Part shown: piece after piece, positions 8,235-17,864 of the stretch | Position numbering within the stretch: the stretch's first letter is position 1 | Layout of the letters: the number at the start of each line of letters is the position of its first letter | Assembly (NCBI RefSeq): GCF_018388445.1 | Contig: NZ_CP074405.1 | Span: 558,001-622,000 of the forward strand | DNA length: 64,000 bases | Source of the DNA: Cellulomonas wangleii | Lineage (GTDB): Bacteria > Actinomycetota > Actinomycetes > Actinomycetales > Cellulomonadaceae | Direction of reading: 5' to 3' | Translations under genes and position numbers: made by a program | The notes under the pieces: model-generated | Told to the model about the DNA's origin: nothing | What the model saw: the letters and a program-made list of their open reading frames with translations, nothing else | Databases searched by the model: none

Positions 8235-9263
8235 GTGTCACCCACCCGATTCCACAGAGCCGCAGCGGTCGTCGCACTCTCCGTCCTCGCCCTCGGCGGT
8301 ACGGCCGTCGCGGCGCAGGCCGAGACGGTCCCTGCCCCGACGCCCACGGTGTCGGCGGAGCCGACCGCGGAGCCGACCGCGACGCCGACCGCGGAGCCGA
8401 CCGCGGAGCCCACGGCCGAGCCGACCGCGGAGCCCACCGCGGCGCCGACGGCCGAGCCCAGCCCTGAGCCGACCGTCGCGCCGACGCCGACGTCCTCGCC
8501 CACCCCGACGCCGACGCCCACCGAGGACCCCGAGGTCGTGACGGTGCCGGCCCCGGCCGTCGAGGTCGCGCAGCCCGGGTGCAAGGGACTGAACCCGGCC
8601 GCCAAGGGCACGATCACCATCACCCCGGTGGACTCGGTCGACTGGATCATCCTCAACACCGACTCCCTGTACGGGATCAGCGAGGACGACCTCGTCGCGC
8701 AGCCGGACGAGCCGGGCGAGGCGGGCTCGGTCGAGGTCGCACCGGGCACCTACTACGCCTACGCGTACCCCTACGAGGGTGAGTTCGGTGACCTCAACGG
8801 GTGGACGCAGATCCCCGACGACCTGGTCATCGCGCGGACGATCACCGTCACCGCGGCCGTCTGCCCGGTGGCCGACCAGCTGACCGACGCCACGAAGGGC
8901 GGCTTCACCGCCCCGGCGACCGTCGCCCCCGGTGCCGCGATCGTCCTGTCCGGTCTGCCGGCCGGCGCCACCGTGCGCGCCTACCTGTTCTCCGTCCCCG
9001 CCGACCTCGGGACGGCCACGGTGGCGGCCGACGGCACCGTGCGCCTGACGATCCCCGCGTCGACCACGGTGGGCACGCACCGCATCGCGGTGTACAACGC
9101 GGACGGCACGCTCCTGGGCTGGCAGCAGGTCCAGGTCCTCGCCGCCGGCGGCACGCTGGCCGTCACCGGTGTCGACCCGGTCGCGGGTGCCGTCGGGGCA
9201 CTCGTGCTCGTGGCGGCGGGCGGTGCGCTCGTGGTGGCCCGTCGACGCATGGCGACGCGCTGA
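8235..9263 (+). CDS. Surface-anchored PT-repeat protein with LAVTG sorting signal
   Basis: This 342-residue secreted protein starts with a signal peptide (hydrophobic segment AAAVVALSVLALGG, probable cleavage after AQA). It is followed by a low-complexity spacer of about ten EPTA-type units ending in TPTPTPTEDPE (about residues 40-98). The central part is a small beta-rich domain with one Cys (PGCKGLNPA) and a second Cys later (TAAVCP). The C-terminus has LAVTG, then a hydrophobic segment and an RRR tail. This is the LAxTG motif used by class E sortases of high-GC actinobacteria. GTG 8235 follows AAGGAG at 8223-8228; TAGCCT at 8163-8168 is a likely -10. The substrate or ligand is unknown. A Pro-Thr spacer suggests a stalk across the cell wall. 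Confidence 0.85.
   Translation: MSPTRFHRAAAVVALSVLALGGTAVAAQAETVPAPTPTVSAEPTAEPTATPTAEPTAEPTAEPTAEPTAAPTAEPSPEPTVAPTPTSSPTPTPTPTEDPEVVTVPAPAVEVAQPGCKGLNPAAKGTITITPVDSVDWIILNTDSLYGISEDDLVAQPDEPGEAGSVEVAPGTYYAYAYPYEGEFGDLNGWTQIPDDLVIARTITVTAAVCPVADQLTDATKGGFTAPATVAPGAAIVLSGLPAGATVRAYLFSVPADLGTATVAADGTVRLTIPASTTVGTHRIAVYNADGTLLGWQQVQVLAAGGTLAVTGVDPVAGAVGALVLVAAGGALVVARRRMATR
8347..8530 (+). repeat. EPTA-type tandem coding repeat
   Basis: Degenerate 12-bp units encode Glu-Pro-Thr-Ala or related tetrapeptides (GAG/CCG/ACC/GCG family, with some ATPT, APTA and EPSP variants). The repeat is confined to one reading frame of the surface protein, so it is a coding repeat and not a CRISPR or intergenic repeat. 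Copy number is likely to vary between strains by slippage or recombination. Confidence 0.8.
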
Positions 9264-9290
9264 CCGACCCGCACCACCCCGCACCATCCC

Positions 9291-9330
9291 GGCGCCCGGC
9301 CGGCCACCGCACGGTGGCCCGCCGGGCGCC
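9291..9330 (+). terminator. Long perfect hairpin after the surface protein gene
   Basis: A 10-bp stem (9291-9300 with 9321-9330) continues through one C:C mismatch into a 7-bp stem (9302-9308 with 9313-9319) with a GCAC loop. It starts 27 bp after the stop of the plus-strand gene and lies before the end of the convergent minus-strand gene. It can therefore serve both directions. Confidence 0.75.
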
Positions 9331-9384
9331 GGCGCGTCCGGGCCGGATCGTGCCGTGCGGCGGTGCAGGCCCGCGGCGTCAGCG

Positions 9385-10137
9385 TCAGCGGCCGCGTCGC
9401 GGCCTGCCCCGTCCCGCTGCCGGCCGAGCGGTGCGGCGGGCGCCCCGGTCGTCCCCGGACCGGCGTGCGTTCTTGTCCTCGGTCGCCCGGCGCGGGGCGG
9501 GCTCGTCGCCCGCGCGTCCGCGTGAGCTGCCGGCGGTCCGCCCGCGGACGATCCCGACCAGCTCCTGCACGTGCGGGTGCTCCTGCTCGCTGCGCCACAC
9601 CAGCACCACGGGCGAGCCGGGGGCGTCGGGCACCGGGCGCACGGCGGTGCCCCGTCGGTCGTGCAGCCGCGCCAGGGCGTGCGGCACCACGAGCACCCCG
9701 CTGCCGGACACGACCAGGTCCGCGGCCGTCGGCACGTCGGGGACCTCGAGCACGTCGGTGCCCGGGGGCACCCACCCCAGGACGTCGTCGCCGGGCACCA
9801 GCACCGTCTCGCCCGCGAGGTCCGTCACGTCGACCTCGTCGACCACGGTCAGCACATGGTCCTTCGGGACGACGACCACGGTCTGCTCGGTCCACAGCGG
9901 GACGACGCCCCAGCCGTCGGACGTCATCGGGACCGTGGCCGACAGCCCGGACGGGTGGCCGACGGCGTCCGCGGGCGGCAGGCGCAGCACCGCCGCGTCG
10001 ACGTCACCGCGCAGCACGGCGTCGGCGGCGTCCGCCGCGGAGCCGCGCACGACCTCCAGCGGGTCGTCCGGCAGCCGCTCGCGCCAGACGCGGTCCCAGC
10101 GGTCGGTGCCCGTGCCGGGCACCAGCAGCAGCCTCAT
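9385..10137 (-). CDS. LysR-type substrate-binding domain protein without a DNA-binding domain
   Basis: The first roughly 200 residues look like the periplasmic-binding-protein-type effector domain of LysR regulators. They start directly with a beta strand (MRLLLVPGTGTD) and contain the alternating pattern VVVVPKDHVLT, DLAGETVLVPGDD and GSGVLVVPHALARL. The 60-residue winged helix-turn-helix that should precede this domain is absent, and no upstream extension exists because the ATG overlaps the trmB stop by 4 bp (ATGA). The last 50 residues are a highly basic, disordered tail (many Arg, with one Lys-Asn). It may bind a small ligand without DNA contact, or the tail may give nonspecific nucleic-acid binding. 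The function is unknown. Confidence 0.65.
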   Translation of the reverse strand: MRLLLVPGTGTDRWDRVWRERLPDDPLEVVRGSAADAADAVLRGDVDAAVLRLPPADAVGHPSGLSATVPMTSDGWGVVPLWTEQTVVVVPKDHVLTVVDEVDVTDLAGETVLVPGDDVLGWVPPGTDVLEVPDVPTAADLVVSGSGVLVVPHALARLHDRRGTAVRPVPDAPGSPVVLVWRSEQEHPHVQELVGIVRGRTAGSSRGRAGDEPAPRRATEDKNARRSGDDRGARRTARPAAGRGRPRRGR

Positions 10138-10859
10138 CGCATCCGCCGCACGACCAGGTCCGTGACCTCGTGCCCCAGGTCCAGGCCGCGCTGCTCGAAC
10201 CGCGTGACCGGGCGGTGCGCGGGACGTGGCACGACCCCGCCGACCAGGTCGGGGTCGCTGCCGAGCACGTCGCGCATCTGCTCGGCGTACTCGGCCCAGT
10301 CGGTGGCGACGTGCAGGGTGCCCCCGACGCGCAGCCGGTCGCGCAGCAGCGCCACGTGCGCGGGCTGCACCAGCCGGCGCTTGTGGTGCCGCGGCTTGGG
10401 CCACGGGTCGGGGAAGAACGCGTGCACCGCGTCGAGGCTCCCGGGGGCGACGTCGGCGCGCAGCAGGCGCAGCGCGTCGCCGTGGGCGACGCGCACGTTG
10501 GTCAGGCCGAGCCGCTCGACGAGCAGCAGCAGCGCCGTGACGCCGGGCAGGTGCGCCTCGACCGCCAGCCAGTCCCGGCCGGGGTCGGCGGCCGCCATCG
10601 CGGCCGTCGCGTCGCCCATGCCCGAGCCGATCTCGACGACCACCGGTGCGGCGCGGCCGAACAGCGCGACGGTGTCGAGCAGGCCGTCGGGTGTGCGCGG
10701 CGGCGGCACGCGCGGGTCGTCGACCGAGAACCCCCACCGGGGGAACAGCCGCGTCAGGGCGTCCGCGCGGTCCGCGCCCAGCGGGGCGCGGCGCGGGTGG
10801 AACGTGCGCAGCGGCTCGTGGGGGCGTGACGCGCGGTGGGTGAACACGTCGGGCTGCAC
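10134..10859 (-). CDS. trmB: tRNA (guanine-N7)-methyltransferase
   Basis: TrmB adds a methyl group to N7 of G46 in the variable loop of tRNAs using S-adenosylmethionine. The 241-residue protein has the SAM-binding motif VVEIGSGMGDAT and the family-specific motif HAFFPDPWPKPRHHKRRL, where FPDPWPK is diagnostic. It also has a C-terminal GGTLHVATDWAEYAEQM block. The GTG at 10859 is preferred over a GTG at 10868. A TAGGGT -10 element (10872-10867 on the minus strand) lies 7 nt before 10859 and overlaps the other candidate, so the transcript should start on this codon. The downstream LysR-type sensor gene is translationally coupled to it. Confidence 0.93.
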   Translation of the reverse strand: MQPDVFTHRASRPHEPLRTFHPRRAPLGADRADALTRLFPRWGFSVDDPRVPPPRTPDGLLDTVALFGRAAPVVVEIGSGMGDATAAMAAADPGRDWLAVEAHLPGVTALLLLVERLGLTNVRVAHGDALRLLRADVAPGSLDAVHAFFPDPWPKPRHHKRRLVQPAHVALLRDRLRVGGTLHVATDWAEYAEQMRDVLGSDPDLVGGVVPRPAHRPVTRFEQRGLDLGHEVTDLVVRRMR

Positions 10860-10881
10860 GGCGTCCACCCTACGCACCGGC

Positions 10882-11661
10882 TCAGGCGACGAGGTCCTCC
10901 GGGGGTGCCTGGAGCAGCGCCAGCACCTCGCCCGCGGGGCCGCGGACCAGCAGCATCCGGCCGTACGGGGTGTTCTCCGGCCCGCTGACGACCTCGCCGC
11001 CGAGCTCGGCGACGCGCGGCGCGATCGCGTCGGCGTCCTCGACGGCCACGTACCAGGTCCAGGCCGCGGGCACGTCGCCCGCACCGGGTCCGTACCCGCC
11101 GACGCCCATCGCCGGGGCCCCACCCACCGACAGCGAGGTGTACGTGAAGTCGGGTGCGCTCATGTCCTGCTGCTCGTACCCGAACAGCTCGGTGTAGAAC
11201 CGGCGGGCGCCGTCCGGGTCCTGCGACATCTGCTCGGCCCACACGAACGTGCCGGGCACGTCGGTCACCTGCCAGCCCGTGCGCGTGCCGGCCTCCCACA
11301 GCCCGACGACGGCTCCCGTCGGGTCGCACAGCACCGCCAGGCGGCCCAGGTCGAGCTCCGTCACCGGGTCCAGCACCACGGTCGCGCCGGCCGCGACGGC
11401 GCGCTCGACGCTCTGCACCAGGTCGTCGGTCGCGAGGTAGACGCACCACCCGGCGGGGCGCGGCACGTCGGCGACCTTGATGCCGGCGACCACGTGCCCG
11501 TCGACCGTCGCCGTCACGTAGCCGCCCGTCTCCGGCCCGCCGATGCTCAGCTGCCAACCGAGCAGCCCGCCGTAGAACCGTTGCGTCGGGCCGAGCTCCG
11601 TGACGGTGAGGTCGGCCCAGCCGGGAACTCCGGCGGGCCACGGGCTGGTGCTGACGGTCAT
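10882..11661 (-). CDS. Tandem-domain VOC family protein
   Basis: This 259-residue protein holds two VOC modules. The first (about residues 8-118) starts with GWADLTVTELGPTQRFYGGLLGW. The second (about 130-255) starts with GTFVWAEQMSQDPDGARRFY. Each ends with the typical GPAGEVLALLQA or DPTGAVVGLWEA strand. This arrangement matches the actinobacterial two-domain VOC proteins near antibiotic or hydroxylase functions, where the pair forms one binding pocket; no substrate can be given. The ATG at 11661 is preceded by GGAGG at 5 nt spacing, and an upstream open stretch to 11748 lacks support. It lies 22 bp upstream of trmB on the same strand but has its own ribosome-binding site. Confidence 0.85.
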   Translation of the reverse strand: MTVSTSPWPAGVPGWADLTVTELGPTQRFYGGLLGWQLSIGGPETGGYVTATVDGHVVAGIKVADVPRPAGWCVYLATDDLVQSVERAVAAGATVVLDPVTELDLGRLAVLCDPTGAVVGLWEAGTRTGWQVTDVPGTFVWAEQMSQDPDGARRFYTELFGYEQQDMSAPDFTYTSLSVGGAPAMGVGGYGPGAGDVPAAWTWYVAVEDADAIAPRVAELGGEVVSGPENTPYGRMLLVRGPAGEVLALLQAPPEDLVA

Positions 11662-11764
11662 CGGTCCTCCGGCGTCGGGGTGCGGACGTCCGTCCGCGGG
11701 GCGAGCACAGCCAACCACCGCGCCCCGCCGGGCGCACGACGGGCGCACGTGCTACTCCGGACGC

Positions 11765-12805
11765 ATGGGGGCACACGAGGGGGCGGCCGACGCCGGGCGG
11801 CCGGCGGCGGTCCGGGGCGAGGACGGGCCGGTGCGCCGGGCCGACAGCGGCGGCGAGTCCACGCGGACCGTGGTCCTGGCGCTGCTGGCCAACGTGCTGG
11901 TGGCAGTCACGAAGACCGTCGCCGCGAGCATCACCGGGGCCGCGTCGATGCTCGCCGAGGCGTCGCACTCGTGGGCGGACGCGGGCAACGAGGTCTTCCT
12001 GTTCGTCGCGCAGCGCCGCGGGGCGCGCCCCGCGGACGCCTCCCACCCGTTCGGCTACGGCCGCGAGGTGTACGTGTGGTCGATGTTCGCGGCCATCGGG
12101 CTGTTCGCGGTCGGCGCCGGGGTGTCCGTCACGCACGGCGTGCACGAGCTGTCCGACCCCGAGCCCGCGTCGGACTTCGCGGTCGCGTACGTCGTGCTCG
12201 CCGCGGCGTTCGTCCTGGAGAGCACGTCGTTCCTGCAGGCCTGGCGGCAGAGCCGGGCGGAGGCGGCCGAGCGTGACCGTGGGGTGCTCGAGCAGGTCCT
12301 GGCGACCTCGGACCCGACCGTGCGGGCGGTCTTCTTCGAGGACGCCGCGGCGCTGGTCGGGCTCGTCATCGCCGTGGCGGGGATCGCCGCCAACCAGGTG
12401 ACGGGGTCGGCCGTGCCGGACGCGGTCGGCTCGATCCTCGTCGGCCTGCTCCTCGCGGGTGTGGCGTTCGTGCTGCTCACGCGCAACGTCCGGTTCCTGG
12501 TCGGCGAGTCGGTCGACCCGCACGTGCGTGACGCGGCGCTGCGGACGCTGCTCGACATGCCGCAGGTCGCGCGCGTCACGCAGCTGCGCCTGGAGTTCGT
12601 CGGCGCGCGCCGCGTCGTCCTGATCGGCGCCGTCGACCTGACCGGCGACCCCGACGAGACCGAGGCGTCGCGTCGTCTGGCGGAGGTGGAGGCGGCGCTG
12701 CGACGCAAGCCGGGTGTCATGGGCGTCGTGCTGTCGCTGTCCGAGCCGGGGGAGCCGGCGCTGGAGCCGTTCAGCCGGGCAGCCGGGACGCCAGGAAGCC
12801 CGTGA
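11765..12805 (+). CDS. Cation diffusion facilitator (CDF) family transporter
   Basis: This 346-residue membrane protein belongs to the cation efflux family and should export Zn2+ or a similar divalent ion in exchange for protons. Six hydrophobic segments are visible. TM2 carries the metal motif HSWADAGNE (HxxxD) and TM5 the acidic motif FFEDAAALVGL, the arrangement of the ZnT9-like branch. A cytoplasmic C-terminal domain after LVGESVDPHVRDA completes the protein. The ATG at 11765 fits the first hydrophobic segment (VVLALLANVLVAV) after a charged 35-residue N-terminus. The 3' end overlaps the convergent hydrolase gene by 35 bp. Confidence 0.88.
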   Translation: MGAHEGAADAGRPAAVRGEDGPVRRADSGGESTRTVVLALLANVLVAVTKTVAASITGAASMLAEASHSWADAGNEVFLFVAQRRGARPADASHPFGYGREVYVWSMFAAIGLFAVGAGVSVTHGVHELSDPEPASDFAVAYVVLAAAFVLESTSFLQAWRQSRAEAAERDRGVLEQVLATSDPTVRAVFFEDAAALVGLVIAVAGIAANQVTGSAVPDAVGSILVGLLLAGVAFVLLTRNVRFLVGESVDPHVRDAALRTLLDMPQVARVTQLRLEFVGARRVVLIGAVDLTGDPDETEASRRLAEVEAALRRKPGVMGVVLSLSEPGEPALEPFSRAAGTPGSP

Positions 12806-13781
12806 CCTCGCGCAGGTAGCGCTCGCGCACGGGCGGCGCCGACAGGGCCAGGTCGTGCGCGCCGCCGGCCACCTCGACGTACGTGACGTCGTCGCCGAGC
12901 AGGGGTGCGCGACGCGCGATCTGGGCGGGGTCGAGCACCGAGTCGGTGGTCAGCAGCGCGTCGTGGTGGCGGTCGTCAGGCCCGGCCGCGTCGGAGGCGA
13001 GCACCAGCACGGGCACGTCGACGGCGAGCCCGCGGGCGACCCGGGCGTGCGCGCGGCGCACGGTGCGCCCGAAGCCGGTGCGGACGGGGAAGCCCTCGTG
13101 CGGCTTCCAGGCGAGGTCGAAGTCCCACTCCCCGCCGGTGTCGCGGTGCAGCGCCCGGCCGTAGTGCGGCGCGATGCCGCGCAGCCGGATCTGCGGCGCC
13201 CGGCCGCCCACGAGGTCGATCACGCGTGTCAGCAGGGTCCGCTCGAACAGCGAGCCGCGCAGCTCGAGCCACGGCGAGTTGAGCACCAGGGCGTCGACCA
13301 GGCCGAGGCCGCGGCGGGCGTCCGCCCACAGTGCGGCCGTGAGGCCCCCGGTGGAGTGGCCCATGAGCACGAGAACGTCGTGGTCGCGGCGCAGCAGGCG
13401 CACGGCCGCGTCGATCTCCTCCGTGTACCCGGCGAGGTCGGTGGTCTCGTTGGGCGGCCGGCCCGGCACGATCGAGCGGCCGTGGTCCCGCAGGTCCAGG
13501 GCGTACATGTCGTACCCCGCGGCCGCCAGCGCGTCGCCCACGTGCGGGTGGAAGAAGTAGTCGACGTAGCCGTGCAGGTAGAGCACGGCGCGGCGGGTCG
13601 CGGGGGCGTCGGCGTCGGGGACCCGCCGCACGAGCGTGGCGACCGGGGCGACCCCGGTGCGGCGCGTGACCGCGTCGGGGCGCAGGTGCAGGGTGCGGGC
13701 CCGCCAGGGGCCGGCGAGCACGTCGGTGCGCTCGTCGTCCCAGGTCCCGGGGGTCGGGCGGGCGTCCTCGTCGTCGACCAC
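12771..13781 (-). CDS. Alpha/beta hydrolase (serine aminopeptidase S33/lysophospholipase-like)
   Basis: This 336-residue soluble protein has an alpha/beta-hydrolase core. The oxyanion strand is LYLHGYVDYFFHPHVG. The nucleophile elbow GHSTGG places Ser at about residue 148. An Asp (VLASDAAGPDD) and a His (VEVAGGAHDLALS) lie at suitable positions for the triad. The pattern is close to monoacylglycerol-lipase-like Hydrolase_4 enzymes. GTG 13781 is chosen because AGGA lies 7 nt upstream and the open extension to 13838 is Arg-rich and unsupported. The gene converges on the CDF gene with a 35-bp overlap. The natural ester substrate is unknown. Confidence 0.85.
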   Translation of the reverse strand: MVDDEDARPTPGTWDDERTDVLAGPWRARTLHLRPDAVTRRTGVAPVATLVRRVPDADAPATRRAVLYLHGYVDYFFHPHVGDALAAAGYDMYALDLRDHGRSIVPGRPPNETTDLAGYTEEIDAAVRLLRRDHDVLVLMGHSTGGLTAALWADARRGLGLVDALVLNSPWLELRGSLFERTLLTRVIDLVGGRAPQIRLRGIAPHYGRALHRDTGGEWDFDLAWKPHEGFPVRTGFGRTVRRAHARVARGLAVDVPVLVLASDAAGPDDRHHDALLTTDSVLDPAQIARRAPLLGDDVTYVEVAGGAHDLALSAPPVRERYLREVTGFLASRLPG

Positions 13782-13841
13782 GCGCAGATCCTCGCACGCG
13801 TCCGGTGGTCGGACCCGCCGTCGATCGGGTGACGGCACCCG

Positions 13842-14498
13842 TCAGGCGACGGACGGCACGGGCGTCGGCGTGCGCATCGGACGGGCCGCGACGTGACCCT
13901 GCCCGGCGACGTCCAGGGCGAGCGACGTGATGCGGGCGGTGCCGTCGGCGGCCACCTCGACGGTGGAGACCGAGGCGTTGGGCAGCGGGACCAGGCCGAT
14001 CTCGTCGAGGGTCGCGAGGTACGCCGCCAGCGCCAGGCCGTGCCCGACGACCAGCACGTGGCCCTCGGGGTGCGCGGCGGCGAGGCGTGCGAAGACGTCG
14101 CGGGTGCGCTCCATGAAGTCGGCGCCGGGCTCGCCGCCCGGCAGGCCCGGGTGGGTGCCGGCGAGCACGGCGGTCACCAGGTCCGTCCACGGCACGACGT
14201 CGTCGAGCACGCGCTCGGGTCGCTGCTCGTAGACGCCGAACGCGTACTCCAGCAGCCCGCGGTCGGTGCGCAGCGCGACGTCCGGGTGGTGGCGCAGCAC
14301 CTCCACCGCGGTGGCCACGGCGCGCCCCGACGGGGACGACCAGGCGGCGGTGAACGGGGTGCCGGCCAGGTGCCGGGCGGTGGCGCGCACCCCGGCGCGG
14401 CCGTCGCGCGTGAGGGGTGAGTCGCAGCGGCCCTGCAGGATCCGCCGGGCGTTGAAGTGGGTGCGTCCGTGGCGGACGAGGGTCAGCGTGAGGGTCAT
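13842..14498 (-). CDS. Histidine phosphatase family protein
   Basis: This 218-residue member of the phosphoglycerate-mutase-like superfamily has the catalytic motif [17 protein letters not shown] at the N-terminus (the RHG His is phosphorylated). It also has the [11 protein letters not shown] helix, an acid residue in [11 protein letters not shown] and the second His in [14 protein letters not shown]. Relatives dephosphorylate small metabolites such as phosphoglycerates, fructose bisphosphates or alpha-ribazole phosphate; the substrate cannot be deduced. The start ATG at 14498 follows a modest GAGAG element. A TAGCGT -10 element at about 14535-14530 on the minus strand suggests an untranslated leader of about 25 nt. 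Confidence 0.9.
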   Translation of the reverse strand: MTLTLTLVRHGRTHFNARRILQGRCDSPLTRDGRAGVRATARHLAGTPFTAAWSSPSGRAVATAVEVLRHHPDVALRTDRGLLEYAFGVYEQRPERVLDDVVPWTDLVTAVLAGTHPGLPGGEPGADFMERTRDVFARLAAAHPEGHVLVVGHGLALAAYLATLDEIGLVPLPNASVSTVEVAADGTARITSLALDVAGQGHVAARPMRTPTPVPSVA

Positions 14499-14592
14499 CG
14501 GTGCCCCGCTCTCGGTCGGTGTGGCACCGACGCTAGGGGCGCCAGGTGTCGCCTCGGCGACGCGGGTGTGACACGTGCGTGTCGGGCGGCCG

Positions 14593-15027
14593 TCAGGGCG
14601 TCGGCCGGCAGAACCGCAGCCGGTTGCCGAACGGGTCGACGACCTCGGTGGTCGGGCCACCGGGCGCGTCGCCCTCGACGCCGGGACGCAGGCGCCCCTC
14701 GGTGCGCTCGTGCACCTGCGCCGCCAGCGCCTCGACGTCCGCGACGGGCACCCACAGCACGCCACCGAACACCCCGTCGCCGTGGTGCTCCGACAGGTGC
14801 AGGCGCAGGCCGTCGCGGGAGACCTGGGCGTACACCGGCATGCCGGGGCCGAACCGGTGCTCCCAGTCGATGCTGCACCCCAGGACGTCGCGGTAGAAGG
14901 CGTAGGCCGTCGCGACGTCGAGGACGCGCAGCACCGGGACGGCGCCGCCGACGTCGCGCGGCGCGTCCTGGCCCGGTGCGGGTGGTGGCGCGGCGGTGTC
15001 CAGCGGGGCGAGCGGTGGCGTGGTCAC
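14593..15027 (-). CDS. Glyoxalase superfamily (VOC) protein, bleomycin-resistance-like
   Basis: This 144-residue single VOC domain has the layout [22 protein letters not shown] near the start, a central HLSEHHGD strand and [12 protein letters not shown] at the end. This is the typical order of glyoxalase-superfamily proteins annotated as bleomycin-binding-like. An N-terminal stretch of about 30 residues rich in Pro and Ala precedes the domain. GTG 15027 has GGAGG 5 nt upstream; longer frames to 15150 are not supported. The promoter region shares the 21-bp HAIR dyad (15131-15151) with divergent clpB, so heat-shock control of this gene is possible but unproven. Confidence 0.82.
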   Translation of the reverse strand: MTTPPLAPLDTAAPPPAPGQDAPRDVGGAVPVLRVLDVATAYAFYRDVLGCSIDWEHRFGPGMPVYAQVSRDGLRLHLSEHHGDGVFGGVLWVPVADVEALAAQVHERTEGRLRPGVEGDAPGGPTTEVVDPFGNRLRFCRPTP

Positions 15028-15130
15028 GATGCCTCCGGCCTGACGCGGCGGTGCGAGCTGCGGGTCGTCCCGACCCGCAGCCCACGCTAGACCGGACGGG
15101 TCGCGCTGGCGAGGCACTGCGCGAACCAGA

Positions 15131-15151
15131 CTTGAGCGGAATAGACTCAAC
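15131..15151. promoter_or_regulatory. HAIR element (HspR operator) upstream of clpB
   Basis: The half sites CTTGAGC (15131-15137) and ACTCAAC (15145-15151) are separated by exactly 7 nt. The known HspR-associated inverted repeat is CTTGAGT-N7-ACTCAAG, so both half sites match at six of seven positions with perfect spacing. HspR represses clpB and dnaK operons in actinobacteria. The element lies 62 bp upstream of the clpB start. Confidence 0.85.
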
Positions 15152-15212
15152 TTCGGTCATCGTTGATCCGATCGACGACAGACGACACGTGCAGCACCCC
15201 CGGAGGTTCTCG

Positions 15213-17813
<2,601 letters not shown>

Positions 17814-17828
17814 CCGCACGTCCACCCG

Positions 17829-17860
17829 GGTGCGGGGCGTCCTGCGGGGCGCCCCGCACC
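17829..17860. terminator. Bidirectional hairpin between clpB and the GH3 gene
   Basis: A perfect 11-bp stem (17829-17839 with 17850-17860) and a 10-nt loop lie between the clpB stop and the GH3 stop, which converge. The position fits termination in both directions. There is no U tract. Confidence 0.75.
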
Positions 17861-17864
17861 GGTG

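Noticed and set aside
8347..8530. Possible CRISPR-like direct repeats
   Set aside because: The repeats are 12-bp codon multiples without unique spacers, lie in one coding frame and encode an EPTA-type stalk.
12771..12805. 35-bp overlap between convergent genes as a frameshift or assembly error
   Set aside because: Both reading frames keep their family-typical C-termini; short convergent overlaps are normal in this gene-dense genome.
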